Assembly: GCA_902773435.1 (NCBI GenBank)
Contig: CACYEN010000078.1
Span: 1 to 41,114 of the forward strand
Length of the DNA stretch: 41,114 nt
Direction of reading: 5' to 3'
Origin: an uncultured Lachnospiraceae bacterium
Lineage (GTDB): Bacteria; Bacillota; Clostridia; Lachnospirales; Lachnospiraceae
In this document: piece by piece, positions 1-9,574 of the stretch
How positions within the stretch are numbered: position 1 is the stretch's first letter
Layout of the letters: each line of letters starts with the position of its first letter
Notes under the pieces: model-generated
Told to the model about the DNA's origin: nothing
Seen by the model: only the letters and a program-made list of their open reading frames with translations
Databases searched by the model: none
Program-made: the position numbers and the translations under genes

Positions 1-946
1 ATTCCGCCATCGTGATGCCGGTGTAGATCGAGGCCTCGCGGGCCGCGACCGGCATGTCGGAGGTGTTCGCGATCAGGACGGTTCTCTGCATCAGCGACTC
101 GCCCGTCCGCGGATCCTTCAGTTCCGGAAACTCGTTGAGAACGTCGGTCATCTCATTTCCGCGCTCGCCGCATCCGATGTAGACGACGATGTCGGCTTCC
201 GCCCACTTCGCGAGCTGGTGCTGCGTGACCGTCTTTCCGGACCCGAACGGGCCGGGAATCGCGGCGACGCCGCCCTTCGCGATCGGGAAGAAGGCGTCGA
301 TGACGCGCTGGCCCGTGATGAGGGGCATATCCGGCGGCAGCTTCTTGCTGTAGGGGCGGCCGCGCCTGACCGGCCATCTCTGCATCATCGTCAGGTTCTT
401 ATCCCCCTCGGGAGTCGAGACGACGGCGACCGTGTCCTCGACCGTATAAGCCCCCGAACTGATCGCGCTGATCTTTCCGGCGACCCCGTAGGGGACCATG
501 ATCTTCTGCGTGACGACCGGAGTCTCCTCCACCGTCCCGATGATGTCCCCGGCTTCGACCTCGTCGCCGACCTGGACGCACGCCTTGAACTCCCACTTCT
601 TCTCCCTGTCGAGAGCCGCGGCCTCGACGCCGCGGGAGAGCAGGTTGCTTCCGGTCATCTCGATGATCTTGTTGAGGGGGCGCTGAATACCGTCGTAGAT
701 GGAGCTGATCAGCCCCGGCCCGAGTTCGACCGAGAGCGGAACATCCATGGACTCCACCGGCTCGCCGGGGCCGAGTCCCTGCGTCTCCTCGTAGACCTGG
801 ATCGACGCCTGATCTCCGTGCATCTCGATGATCTCGCCGATCAGACGCTCCCGGCTGACGCGCACGACGTCGTACATATTCGCGTCACGCATCCCCGTGG
901 CAATAACCAGAGGTCCCGCAACCTTTAATATCGTACCTGTGCTCAT
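1..946 (-). CDS. ntpA: V-type ATPase catalytic subunit A, 3' end beyond the window
   Basis: Partial gene: about the first 315 residues are present and the C-terminus lies beyond position 1. Subunit A is the nucleotide-hydrolysing subunit of the A3B3 head. Visible are the N-terminal barrel (starting [16 protein letters not shown]), the bulge domain typical of A subunits, and the P-loop [11 protein letters not shown] followed by GCGERGNEM. The ATG at 944-946 is preceded by an AAGGAT sequence about 13 bases upstream, a somewhat long spacing. It is the last gene of the operon seen here; B and D would be expected further left. The 120-base gap from subunit F holds a decayed copy of the end of the F gene. 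Identification is secure. Confidence 0.97.
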   Translation of the reverse strand, partial: MSTGTILKVAGPLVIATGMRDANMYDVVRVSRERLIGEIIEMHGDQASIQVYEETQGLGPGEPVESMDVPLSVELGPGLISSIYDGIQRPLNKIIEMTGSNLLSRGVEAAALDREKKWEFKACVQVGDEVEAGDIIGTVEETPVVTQKIMVPYGVAGKISAISSGAYTVEDTVAVVSTPEGDKNLTMMQRWPVRRGRPYSKKLPPDMPLITGQRVIDAFFPIAKGGVAAIPGPFGSGKTVTQHQLAKWAEADIVVYIGCGERGNEMTDVLNEFPELKDPRTGESLMQRTVLIANTSDMPVAAREASIYTGITMAE

Positions 947-1010
947 ATGCCTAATACCATCCTTTATCACTTAAGCCGCACGCCGCGGGTCGTCAGAGGA
1001 TGATCCCCCC

Positions 1011-1100
1011 GCGGCTGCTCACCATTGCTCGCTGCCAAACAGTATATCCGGACCCGCGGCTGCTCGTCACTGCCCGCTGCCAAACAGAATGTCCGAACCC
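1011..1100. repeat. 45-bp tandem duplication at the 3' end of the subunit F gene
   Basis: Two 45-base units, 1011-1055 and 1056-1100, match at about 38 of 45 positions; a third, partial unit starts near 1102. The right-hand unit contains the last codons and stop (1067-1069) of the subunit F gene; the left-hand unit lies outside the gene. A 45-base unit equals 15 codons, so it looks like an in-frame duplication of the C-terminal coding sequence whose distal copy was cut off by a stop and is drifting. Confidence 0.8.
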
Positions 1101-1399
1101 ACGGCCTGCTCGACCGTCTTTCTGACTCTCGTCACACCGTCTCCGGTATTGCCCTTCACCCCGGGGATCAGGATGATCGCAGGCATGATCTGGCCGTCAT
1201 ATCTTGCGAGCTCCTTCCCGAGCCTCTTCGCGAGATTCTCCGTGACGTAGATAACCCCGTAGTCGCTGCCCGCTATCGTGTGGATCGTCCTGGCCGCCTC
1301 CTCGGTGCTCGTGCTCTCTTCGATGGGAAAGATCGTAAGCCCGAGAGAAGCGAAGCCGTAGATGCTGTCGTAATCGCCCGCTACCGCTATCTTATACAT
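1067..1399 (-). CDS. V-type ATPase subunit F (central stalk)
   Basis: A 110-residue protein beginning MYKIAVAGDYDSIYGF, the Rossmann-like fold typical of V/A-ATPase subunit F, with the later motif YGVIYVTENLAKRL. It sits on the rotor shaft with D and couples the head to the membrane ring. Its homologue is called NtpG in Enterococcus hirae, so symbols for this subunit are inconsistent between organisms. The start overlaps the end of the subunit C gene by 8 bases, implying translational coupling. The C-terminus (GSDILFGSGQ) falls in the tandem duplication at 1011-1100, so the length of the tail may have changed recently. Confidence 0.93.
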   Translation of the reverse strand: MYKIAVAGDYDSIYGFASLGLTIFPIEESTSTEEAARTIHTIAGSDYGVIYVTENLAKRLGKELARYDGQIMPAIILIPGVKGNTGDGVTRVRKTVEQAVGSDILFGSGQ

Positions 1400-2363
1400 A
1401 CATCTCCCTTACCCTTTCCCGCACCGCGTCCTCGGAGAATCCGTTGGCCTTCGCGGTCAGTATGACGCGGACGGTCCTGATCTCGTTCATCCTCGCGAGA
1501 TACCAGGCGATCACCGGATCCATCGACACGGAATTCGCCTTCTGCGGCTTGATCGTCCGGATCAGGCGGTTGTCGCACCAGCGCTCGAAAGCCGACGGGG
1601 ATTTGCGGAGAGCTTCCGCTCCCTCCCTGAACCCGTGGTTCTCGAGGTATCCGAGAAGCTTCTCCTCGCTCTCGGAGGCCGCTCTCGCGAGCTCCCCGAC
1701 ATCGAGCGATTCGCAGGGGGCGAGCGCCTTCTTCAGGAACGCCAGGTTCTTCCCCGTGCGGAGCGCCCTGACGGCGATCCTGATATCGGTCACCGCGACG
1801 GTCGACTCAACGTACTCGCGGAGAAGACGGCTCTCCGACCGCTTCCCGTCCGCGAGCATCGCGTCCAGGCAGGCCCGGTCGACGATCACGTCGCAGAGCT
1901 GGCCGTCCCCGGTCTTCATCATGGCCTCGTGCGCCTCTTCGGCCGCGGCCCTCATGTGCTCCGGCAGCTCGTCGTAGGCCCGGTCCTTCATGATCCGGGG
2001 CATATCTTCAGCGCCGTACTTCTCGACCGGATAAAAGGCCGCGGGATGCTGCTCCGAGGTCACGATCTCCTTCACGGCCGCCTTCAGGTTGTGATAGAGA
2101 TTGGGGTAAGAGAGCACAGCGAGGACCGAGGGATCGATCTTCAGCTCCCTGATGAGAGCGAGCGTCTTCTCCTCCTCCGCGGCCAGGACGCTCTCGGCGC
2201 CCGTGTCCGAACCCTGCTCTCCCCAGCCCTTGTCGCGGACATAGGCGAGCACGGATTTCTCGTCCTTCATGCCCGCCATCTGCTCGATATCCGTATTTGA
2301 GAGAAGGTACTTCTCCCGTACGCGGATCCGCGCCACTGCATATACATAACTCAGATCACCCAT
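1392..2363 (-). CDS. ntpC: V-type ATPase subunit C (rotor-to-ring adaptor)
   Basis: A 323-residue protein of the V/A-ATPase subunit C family (homologue of eukaryotic d), the funnel-shaped soluble cap joining the D/F shaft to the K ring. The N-terminus (GDLSYVYAVARIRVREKYLLS) and repeated helical segments are characteristic, and length is normal for the family. It starts with ATG preceded by AAGGAGAGACCCGG. It lies 74 bases after subunit E and overlaps subunit F by 8 bases. No membrane segment is visible, as expected. Confidence 0.93.
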   Translation of the reverse strand: MGDLSYVYAVARIRVREKYLLSNTDIEQMAGMKDEKSVLAYVRDKGWGEQGSDTGAESVLAAEEEKTLALIRELKIDPSVLAVLSYPNLYHNLKAAVKEIVTSEQHPAAFYPVEKYGAEDMPRIMKDRAYDELPEHMRAAAEEAHEAMMKTGDGQLCDVIVDRACLDAMLADGKRSESRLLREYVESTVAVTDIRIAVRALRTGKNLAFLKKALAPCESLDVGELARAASESEEKLLGYLENHGFREGAEALRKSPSAFERWCDNRLIRTIKPQKANSVSMDPVIAWYLARMNEIRTVRVILTAKANGFSEDAVRERVREMYV

Positions 2364-2437
2364 CCGGGTCTCTCCTTACGCAATCCAAAAGAATTAACTG
2401 ATGTCAAAATGGTTCCCGCAGCCCGGGGGATATTCTC

Positions 2438-3028
2438 TCACCAGAGTGTCCTGCACACGATATCCTGGAGAAGATCCCTCTTCCCGGAGAACAGGGCCTT
2501 CAGCGTGCAGTTCTCGTCGATTCCGCCGTAGCGGAGCAGAATCCCGCTGTCGATCGGCGCGGCTTCTTCGGAGATCGTGAGCTTTCCGCCCGCCTTCTCC
2601 GCGGCCGCCGCGGCCCTCCCGGCGAAATCGGCGGGAAGACGCTTCATGTCCGCTTCCGAAAGAAGCAGCGTTCCCTCCGCCGCGCGGGCGTTCTTCTCGA
2701 TCAGTTTTTCAAGGAGGCTGAAATAATCCGCGTCACCGAGCCCGCGGAGCTTCTCCTCCGCAGCGCTGATCACATGATCGATAATCTCCTGCTTCGCGGC
2801 AAGGATTGCCTGCCGTCTGCGAAGCGCGATCTGGGATTCCACCCGCTTTCCGTAGTCGACGGCGTCCCGTTCGGCCTTCTCGGCGGCGAGATCCGCCTCG
2901 GCGCGAATCTGCTCCGCGGCTTCTTTCTCCGCGGCGGCAGCCTTCTCCTTCGCCTCCGCGATCAGGCTCTCGGCGTCCGCTCCGGCTTCCCGCAGGATTT
3001 CATCCGTAATATTCTTAATATCTGCCAT
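2438..3028 (-). CDS. ntpE: V-type ATPase subunit E (peripheral stalk)
   Basis: A 196-residue protein. The N-terminal 90 residues are an Ala/Glu/Lys-rich coiled coil that would pair with the small G/H-type stalk subunit encoded first in the operon; the C-terminal part is the globular domain that grips the top of the A3B3 head. Start ATG follows AGGAGAGGGCAG. It lies 20 bases after the K gene, so the two are probably cotranscribed. No unusual features. Confidence 0.93.
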   Translation of the reverse strand: MADIKNITDEILREAGADAESLIAEAKEKAAAAEKEAAEQIRAEADLAAEKAERDAVDYGKRVESQIALRRRQAILAAKQEIIDHVISAAEEKLRGLGDADYFSLLEKLIEKNARAAEGTLLLSEADMKRLPADFAGRAAAAAEKAGGKLTISEEAAPIDSGILLRYGGIDENCTLKALFSGKRDLLQDIVCRTLW

Positions 3029-3048
3029 CTGCCCTCTCCTGACCAGGA

Positions 3049-5543
<2,495 letters not shown>

Positions 5544-5582
5544 GCAGATAACCTCCTATGGCATCACTGATTCTTTCCGGTG

Positions 5583-5894
5583 TCAGTCCAGCAGCCCCCC
5601 GATCACGGCATCGACCGCGGCCGCGGCCTTCTGCTCCGCGTCCGCCTTCAGTGTCTCCACTTCCGCTGCCGCGTCCTGATCTGCCTTCCTGATGAGCTCC
5701 TCTCCCTTCGCCCTCGCGGATTCGAGGACGGCAGTCGCGGCTTTCTTCGCCGCTTCCGCCCCTTCCTTCTTCATCTCCGCGATCTTCTCCCCGGACTGCC
5801 TGAGGATCTCCTCGGACTGCTTCCTGGCGTCCGCGGCGAGCTCGTCAGCTTTCTTTTCGGCTTCCCTGACTGCTTTGATGGCCTCACCAATCAT
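5583..5894 (-). CDS. V-type ATPase small peripheral stalk subunit (G/H type)
   Basis: A 103-residue protein that is almost entirely coiled coil (MIGEAIKAVREAEKKADEL onward), rich in Ala, Glu and Lys, ending in a short hydrophobic tail VDAVIGGLLD. This matches the small stalk subunit called AhaH in archaea and NtpF in E. hirae, which forms the peripheral stalk with E. It is the first gene of the operon; the ATG is preceded by GGAGGGCGGTGAATAT. The promoter candidate lies about 45 bases upstream. The sequence is low in complexity, so the call rests on shape and operon position. Confidence 0.85.
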   Translation of the reverse strand: MIGEAIKAVREAEKKADELAADARKQSEEILRQSGEKIAEMKKEGAEAAKKAATAVLESARAKGEELIRKADQDAAAEVETLKADAEQKAAAAVDAVIGGLLD

Positions 5895-5937
5895 ATATTC
5901 ACCGCCCTCCGTTATTTCAACGCATACGATGGAACAA

Positions 5938-5943
5938 ATTGTA
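5938..5943 (-). promoter_or_regulatory. Candidate extended -10 of the V-ATPase operon
   Basis: On the minus strand TACAAT is preceded by TG one base upstream (TGaTACAAT), an extended -10. No good -35 exists at 17 bases. Transcription would begin near 5931, about 37 bases before the first ATPase gene. The site lies in the 69-base gap after the pseudouridine synthase gene. Confidence 0.5.
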
Positions 5944-5963
5944 TCACAACGAATAAGAAAAAT

Positions 5964-6647
5964 CTATTGCAACAGGTCAAAAAAAGACCGGGGGATCTCG
6001 GGCGCTTCAAATAATCGGGGCTCCGTCCGGAACTCCGCCTTCCTCCCCGTATCCGGGTGAATGAACGAGAGGTACACGGCGGCGAGGCACAACCCGCCCC
6101 CGGCGGCGCTCCCGTACTTGCGGTCCCCGCGGACCGGCATTCCCGCGTGCGCGAGCTGCACCCGGATCTGGTGATGCCTGCCCGTGAACAGGCGGATCGC
6201 CACCACGTCGCCGCTGAGTCTCCTGTAGAAGAGCCTCGCTTCCTTCGGCCGCGTCTTCGCTTTCCGCTCTCCCCCGGCAGGGGGCGGCACGATCCGGCTC
6301 ACATTGGTCCCGGGATCCCGGACCAGCCAGTCGGAGAGCGTCCCCTCCTCCGCGGGGATAACGCCGTCGACTTTCGCCAGGTAGACTTTCTTCATCCGGC
6401 CGTCCGTAAGCTGGGCAGAGAGCGCCGCGGCCGCCCTCTTCGTCTTCGCCGCCGCGAGCAGCCCCTCCACGCCCTGGTCCAGGCGGTGAACGATGTGGGA
6501 CTCCCCCGTATAGCGCCGAAGCAGCGAAGCGAGATCCGTCTCCGTCACTCTCCTGCTCTCCACGGCGAGTCCGGCGGGCTTTCTCAGGACAATCACGGAG
6601 CTGTCCTCGTAGATGATCAGGTCCTCCGGACGGCAGTACACATTCAT
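5964..6647 (-). CDS. RluA-family pseudouridine synthase
   Basis: A 227-residue RNA pseudouridine synthase. The catalytic motif HRLDQGVEG places the nucleophilic aspartate at about residue 57; later motifs are GRHHQIRVQLAH and GDRKYG. There is no N-terminal S4 domain, so it resembles short RluA/RluD-like proteins whose substrate (23S rRNA or tRNA) cannot be assigned from sequence. I chose the ATG at 6647 (MNVYCRPEDL) because AAAGGGGAAG lies just upstream; the frame is open to 6716 but that extension is Arg/Lys-rich and lacks a good site. The stop is 69 bases from the V-ATPase operon. A terminator hairpin sits upstream at 6747-6784. Confidence 0.9.
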   Translation of the reverse strand: MNVYCRPEDLIIYEDSSVIVLRKPAGLAVESRRVTETDLASLLRRYTGESHIVHRLDQGVEGLLAAAKTKRAAAALSAQLTDGRMKKVYLAKVDGVIPAEEGTLSDWLVRDPGTNVSRIVPPPAGGERKAKTRPKEARLFYRRLSGDVVAIRLFTGRHHQIRVQLAHAGMPVRGDRKYGSAAGGGLCLAAVYLSFIHPDTGRKAEFRTEPRLFEAPEIPRSFFDLLQ

Positions 6648-6728
6648 GGGCTTCTTCCCCTTTCGCCAGGTCCGGCGGCCTTCCCGCGTCGACGCTGCCC
6701 CGGACGTCAACATCATATCTCAGATCCG

Positions 6729-6784
6729 GGAAAAACGCAAAACAAAGCGGCCGTCGTACTACCTGTTCGCAATACGGCGGCCGC
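6729..6784 (-). terminator. Rho-independent terminator upstream of the pseudouridine synthase gene
   Basis: A 12-bp stem (6747-6758 with 6773-6784, one mismatch) and a 14-base loop, followed on the minus strand by a T-rich tract (TTTGTTTTGCGTTTTT). It lies between the candidate RNA region and the synthase gene, so it either ends the RNA transcript or acts as an attenuator. Confidence 0.7.
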
Positions 6785-6858
6785 TCAGAAATCTTCGTTA
6801 TTCAATTGATATCTTACCTCGTCCTTTTCTAAAATGAGGATTCCTTCTGTCCTCTGTT

Positions 6859-6887
6859 ATGGAAGCTTTACAGGAATCTATTGTCAA
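6859..6887 (-). promoter_or_regulatory. Weak promoter candidate upstream of the terminator
   Basis: TTGACA (minus strand, 6882-6887) is a perfect -35, but the hexamer 17 bases downstream is TTCCAT, a poor -10. If used, it would give a transcript of about 110 bases ending at the 6747-6784 hairpin, or read through into the pseudouridine synthase gene. Confidence 0.3.
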
Positions 6888-7040
6888 GTTTTTATTTCTA
6901 TTCCCGGCTCATCTTTCGATTTAGAAATTTAATATCGATTCTGTGCGAACCGGCATGCGGTCTGCTTCATTCCGCTTCTGCGGTACGGCCGGTATACATC
7001 GGCATCTAACGCGGATCGCTCTCTATCCGTACGCACTGGC

Positions 7041-7480
7041 TATCATAATAAAAAGTTTCACGCCGGCGTTCGGGTCTCCTGACCTTCCGCCCGATTTACT
7101 ATGATAAGGCAGGTACTCAATATGAAAAGCCAGCTGATATACCTTTTCAATCTTCCGGAGTACTCTCAGGTCTCCTCATGTATCTGCAATACGTTATGGG
7201 TGAAAAGGCTTTCTTGTCGGGAACTGCTGGGCTCTGCCTGCTTCATATTGAGGAGCTGCGATGATCGGATCTTCTGTTCTCAACGGACCGCCCTCCTTCT
7301 CTTCCTGGTTCCCAGTCTTCTTAACTGCTCATCTTGCTTCTTTGCATCTGCTTATCAAAACGTCTTTGGTCTGTCCGAATGGTTCGTCCGCAATCCGGAT
7401 TTCTCGTCTCCGGATACTGCAGGTAGCAGAAAGACTGAGATTGTGTTGATGTTCCGAACTATGAGTCCTTCGTTTTGATA
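7041..7480 (-). ncRNA. Candidate large structured RNA of unknown class
   Basis: No credible ORF is present, yet a consensus minus-strand promoter (7486-7514) points into it and it is full of inverted repeats. A perfect 10-bp pair joins 7471-7480 with 7353-7362; its 5' strand begins at the predicted transcription start. Inside it are hairpins 7417-7420/7426-7429 and 7393-7398/7410-7415. AAGACTG at 7431-7437 can pair with 7313-7319 outside that domain, which would be a pseudoknot. Further pairs are 7219-7224/7308-7313 (6 bp), 7142-7149/7201-7208 (8 bp), and 7041-7052/7095-7106 (12 bp with one G-U), the last enclosing TCGGG/CCCGA. The true 3' end is unknown; the first strong terminator downstream is at 6729-6784, giving up to about 750 bases. 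Base composition is visibly more AT-rich than the neighbours. I do not recognise the class. Confidence 0.55.
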
Positions 7481-7485
7481 TAAGA

Positions 7486-7514
7486 ACTATAGCAGATCAG
7501 CCCCTAATTGTCAA
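7486..7514 (-). promoter_or_regulatory. Consensus sigma-A promoter driving the candidate RNA
   Basis: On the minus strand TTGACA (7509-7514), exactly 17 bases, then TATAGT (7486-7491). Immediately upstream are A-tracts resembling an UP element. It is the strongest promoter I can see in the window. The predicted start is near 7479-7480. Confidence 0.75.
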
Positions 7515-7793
7515 TGCATTTTTTGGTTTTTCCCCGATTTATTTTTCATTTGCTCTTTCATTGTCTTAATTATCTGATATTGTTCGTATTTTTCAAATAT
7601 TTTCATCGATTTACATAACTTCGGGAGCCATCCGTCCCGCCGGATCTTCCCGCTCAGAAACGGCGCGGCCGGCACCTGAATCTCCTGCGATCTGTCTGCC
7701 GAATCCGCTTGCCAGTTCCGTCATTTTTATATATACTATATACATATATTATATTCACCGGAATTCATCATATAGTATACACTCACACAAAAT

Positions 7794-7850
7794 CCGGCAG
7801 AGAAGGGGCTTCCGCCCCGTCCTGTGTTACAGACTGCCGGCACAGGAGGT
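7794..7850 (+). promoter_or_regulatory. Structured leader of the caspase gene with alternative folds over the ribosome binding site
   Basis: Fold 1 pairs CCGGCAG (7794-7800) with CTGCCGG (7834-7840), enclosing a GGGGC/GCCCC hairpin (7805-7809/7814-7818). Fold 2 pairs CCTGTG (7821-7826) with CACAGG (7841-7846), covering the first bases of the AGGAGGT ribosome binding site (7844-7850). The two long pairings interlock, so they are either mutually exclusive or a pseudoknot. Several AT-rich hexamers between about 7730 and 7780 could be the promoter; none is clearly best. Confidence 0.5.
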
Positions 7851-7856
7851 CATCCT

Positions 7857-9422
7857 ATGGAAAACCGTTTAAGACATCGCTGTAAACCTGCATCAATTCT
7901 CTTCATTCTTCTTGTCTCTGTCTTCCTGACGGCGGCGGCCGTATCCGCGGCGTCCGGTTTCGACAGATCCAGGACGACAGCTTCCAACGCGGGACCGGCT
8001 GTCGCGCAGTCCGCCTTCAGCGGCTCCGTGACGAAGGCTCTGCCAAAACCGTCGGGCCTTCGGATCACCTGCAAGGGACTCGGCAAGCTCTACATGAGCT
8101 GGAATTCCATCTCGGGAGCTTCGTATTACGCGCTGTTTGAGAAGCCGCCCGGACAGAGCACCTACTACAAGGTCGGCAACATCAGCGGCACCAGCACCTA
8201 TCTCTACAACAATTTCAAGCGGGGCAAGCGCTACTACTACAAGATCCGCGCGTTTGGCTCGGGCGGGAGCAGCGCCTACTCGAACACGATCGCTATCGTG
8301 CCGAAGGAGAAGGCGAAGAAGATCACCCGGACGATCAGCGGAAAGAACGTGAAGCTCTCACTTAGATGGATTCCCACGGCTTACAGCTACCAGATCGCGA
8401 GAAAGGTCGGCTCCGGCAGCTACAAGGGAATCGCGACGGTGAAGAAGAGGACATACACCGACACATCGACGAAACGCGGCAAGACATATTATTACCGCTA
8501 CCGCGCGATCTACAAGTATCACGGGTACACGATGTACGGCGCCTGGTCGCCTTCCGTCAAGGCCAAAATCCCGGGAAGCAGCGGAAGTTCCGGATCCGGG
8601 AAGTCCGTCTGGCGCGCCCTGCTGATCGGCAACGGTTCTTACTCGTACGCGAACGATCTCAACGGCCCCGGCAAGGACGTCACGGCCATGAAGGCCATGC
8701 TGGCGAAGCGCGGATACAGCAAGATCACCGTCAAGAAGAACGTGTCGACGAAACAGGCTTTCAAGAACGCCATCAAATCCGCGTTCTCAGGCGCGAAGAG
8801 CAGTGACGTATCTCTGTTCTTCTACAGCGGACACGGCATGAGCGATACTTCTTCGAGTTCCTACGAAGGCGCCCTGTGCCCCACCAACGGATATTACAGC
8901 AGTGATATGCTCACGATATCCGAGCTCGCCACCGCGCTCAAGAAGATTCCGGGCAAGGTCGTCGTCCTTCTTGACAGCTGCGGAAGCGGCGGAGCCGTGT
9001 ACAGCAAGTCCGCCTCCGGAAAGATCACAGCCACCACGATGGACTTTGATCCGGATGTGTTCAACCAGGCTGTGGCTGACGCGTTCAGCTCGGCTGACGC
9101 GGTTGTCGCCGATGCCGACGAGGCCAGGACCGGGGAACTTCGCAAGAGCAAGTTCTATGTAATCACCGCCTGCGGATATCAGGAGTATTCTTACGACAAC
9201 AACGGCGGTTACTTCACAAAGGCGCTGGTTGAAGGCGGCGGCTTCAGCTTCACAGGACATTACGGTCTCTCCGGGTACATGGCCGGCGATTCCAACAAGA
9301 ACAACAAGCTCTCACTCAACGAAGCGGCCAACTATATCAGAAAGAAGATCAGCAGCTGGGGTATCCCGCAGCACACCCGCGCCTATCCGGCGAAGTCTTC
9401 ACAGGTCATCATGAAGAAGTAA
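7857..9422 (+). CDS. Secreted caspase-family (C14) protein with two FN3 domains
   Basis: A 521-residue protein. In order: signal peptide (about 1-32, hydrophobic core ILFILLVSVFLTAAAV), linker, two fibronectin type III-like domains (about 64-148 and 155-240), a Ser/Gly linker, and a caspase-like peptidase domain from about 250. The catalytic pair is H326 in YSGHG and C375 in LLDSCGSGG, the spacing expected of metacaspase/caspase domains. A 12-residue loop D478-E489, with D478, N480, N482, S486 and E489, looks like an EF-hand calcium site. Start ATG 7857 has AGGAGGT seven bases upstream. Probably exported and self-processing or calcium-activated, but this is inferred from domains; the target is unknown. 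It stands alone, with a strong terminator after it. Confidence 0.88.
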   Translation: MENRLRHRCKPASILFILLVSVFLTAAAVSAASGFDRSRTTASNAGPAVAQSAFSGSVTKALPKPSGLRITCKGLGKLYMSWNSISGASYYALFEKPPGQSTYYKVGNISGTSTYLYNNFKRGKRYYYKIRAFGSGGSSAYSNTIAIVPKEKAKKITRTISGKNVKLSLRWIPTAYSYQIARKVGSGSYKGIATVKKRTYTDTSTKRGKTYYYRYRAIYKYHGYTMYGAWSPSVKAKIPGSSGSSGSGKSVWRALLIGNGSYSYANDLNGPGKDVTAMKAMLAKRGYSKITVKKNVSTKQAFKNAIKSAFSGAKSSDVSLFFYSGHGMSDTSSSSYEGALCPTNGYYSSDMLTISELATALKKIPGKVVVLLDSCGSGGAVYSKSASGKITATTMDFDPDVFNQAVADAFSSADAVVADADEARTGELRKSKFYVITACGYQEYSYDNNGGYFTKALVEGGGFSFTGHYGLSGYMAGDSNKNNKLSLNEAANYIRKKISSWGIPQHTRAYPAKSSQVIMKK

Positions 9423-9437
9423 TATTTCGGAAAGAAA

Positions 9438-9500
9438 GGCCCTGCGGGCACAAAAAAAGATCCGGCGAAAAGCCGGATCTTTTTTTGTGTCCGCAGGGCC
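9438..9500. terminator. Bidirectional terminator with a 29-bp stem
   Basis: The arms 9438-9466 and 9472-9500 pair along all 29 positions (one G-U) around a GAAAA loop. A7 and T7 runs lie inside the stem, so it can terminate both the caspase gene on plus and the hydratase gene on minus. Confidence 0.9.
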
Positions 9501-9574
9501 TGTGAACTCACTCAGCCTGTGAGCGCCTGTGAGCTCACTCACATAGGCCTGTGCGTCACTCAGCCCTGTGTGAG
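9498..9574. repeat. Degenerate short direct repeats overlapping the hydratase 3' end
   Basis: Copies of a unit close to GCCTGTGAACTCACTCA occur at 9498-9514, 9525-9541 and 9547-9563, with partial copies at 9515-9524 and after 9563. The right-hand copies include the stop codon (9556-9558) and final codons of the hydratase gene. Confidence 0.7.

Noticed and set aside
7101-7478. 125-codon plus-strand ORF in the gene-poor region
   Set aside because: No ribosome binding site, Ser/Leu/Cys-rich composition without a recognisable fold, and it lies over the inverted repeats of the candidate minus-strand RNA.
6717-7856. Possible RNase P RNA, tmRNA, 6S RNA or group II intron in the gene-poor region
   Set aside because: None of their conserved cores (for example GAGGAAAGTCC of RNase P or the intron domain V hairpin) could be found by eye.
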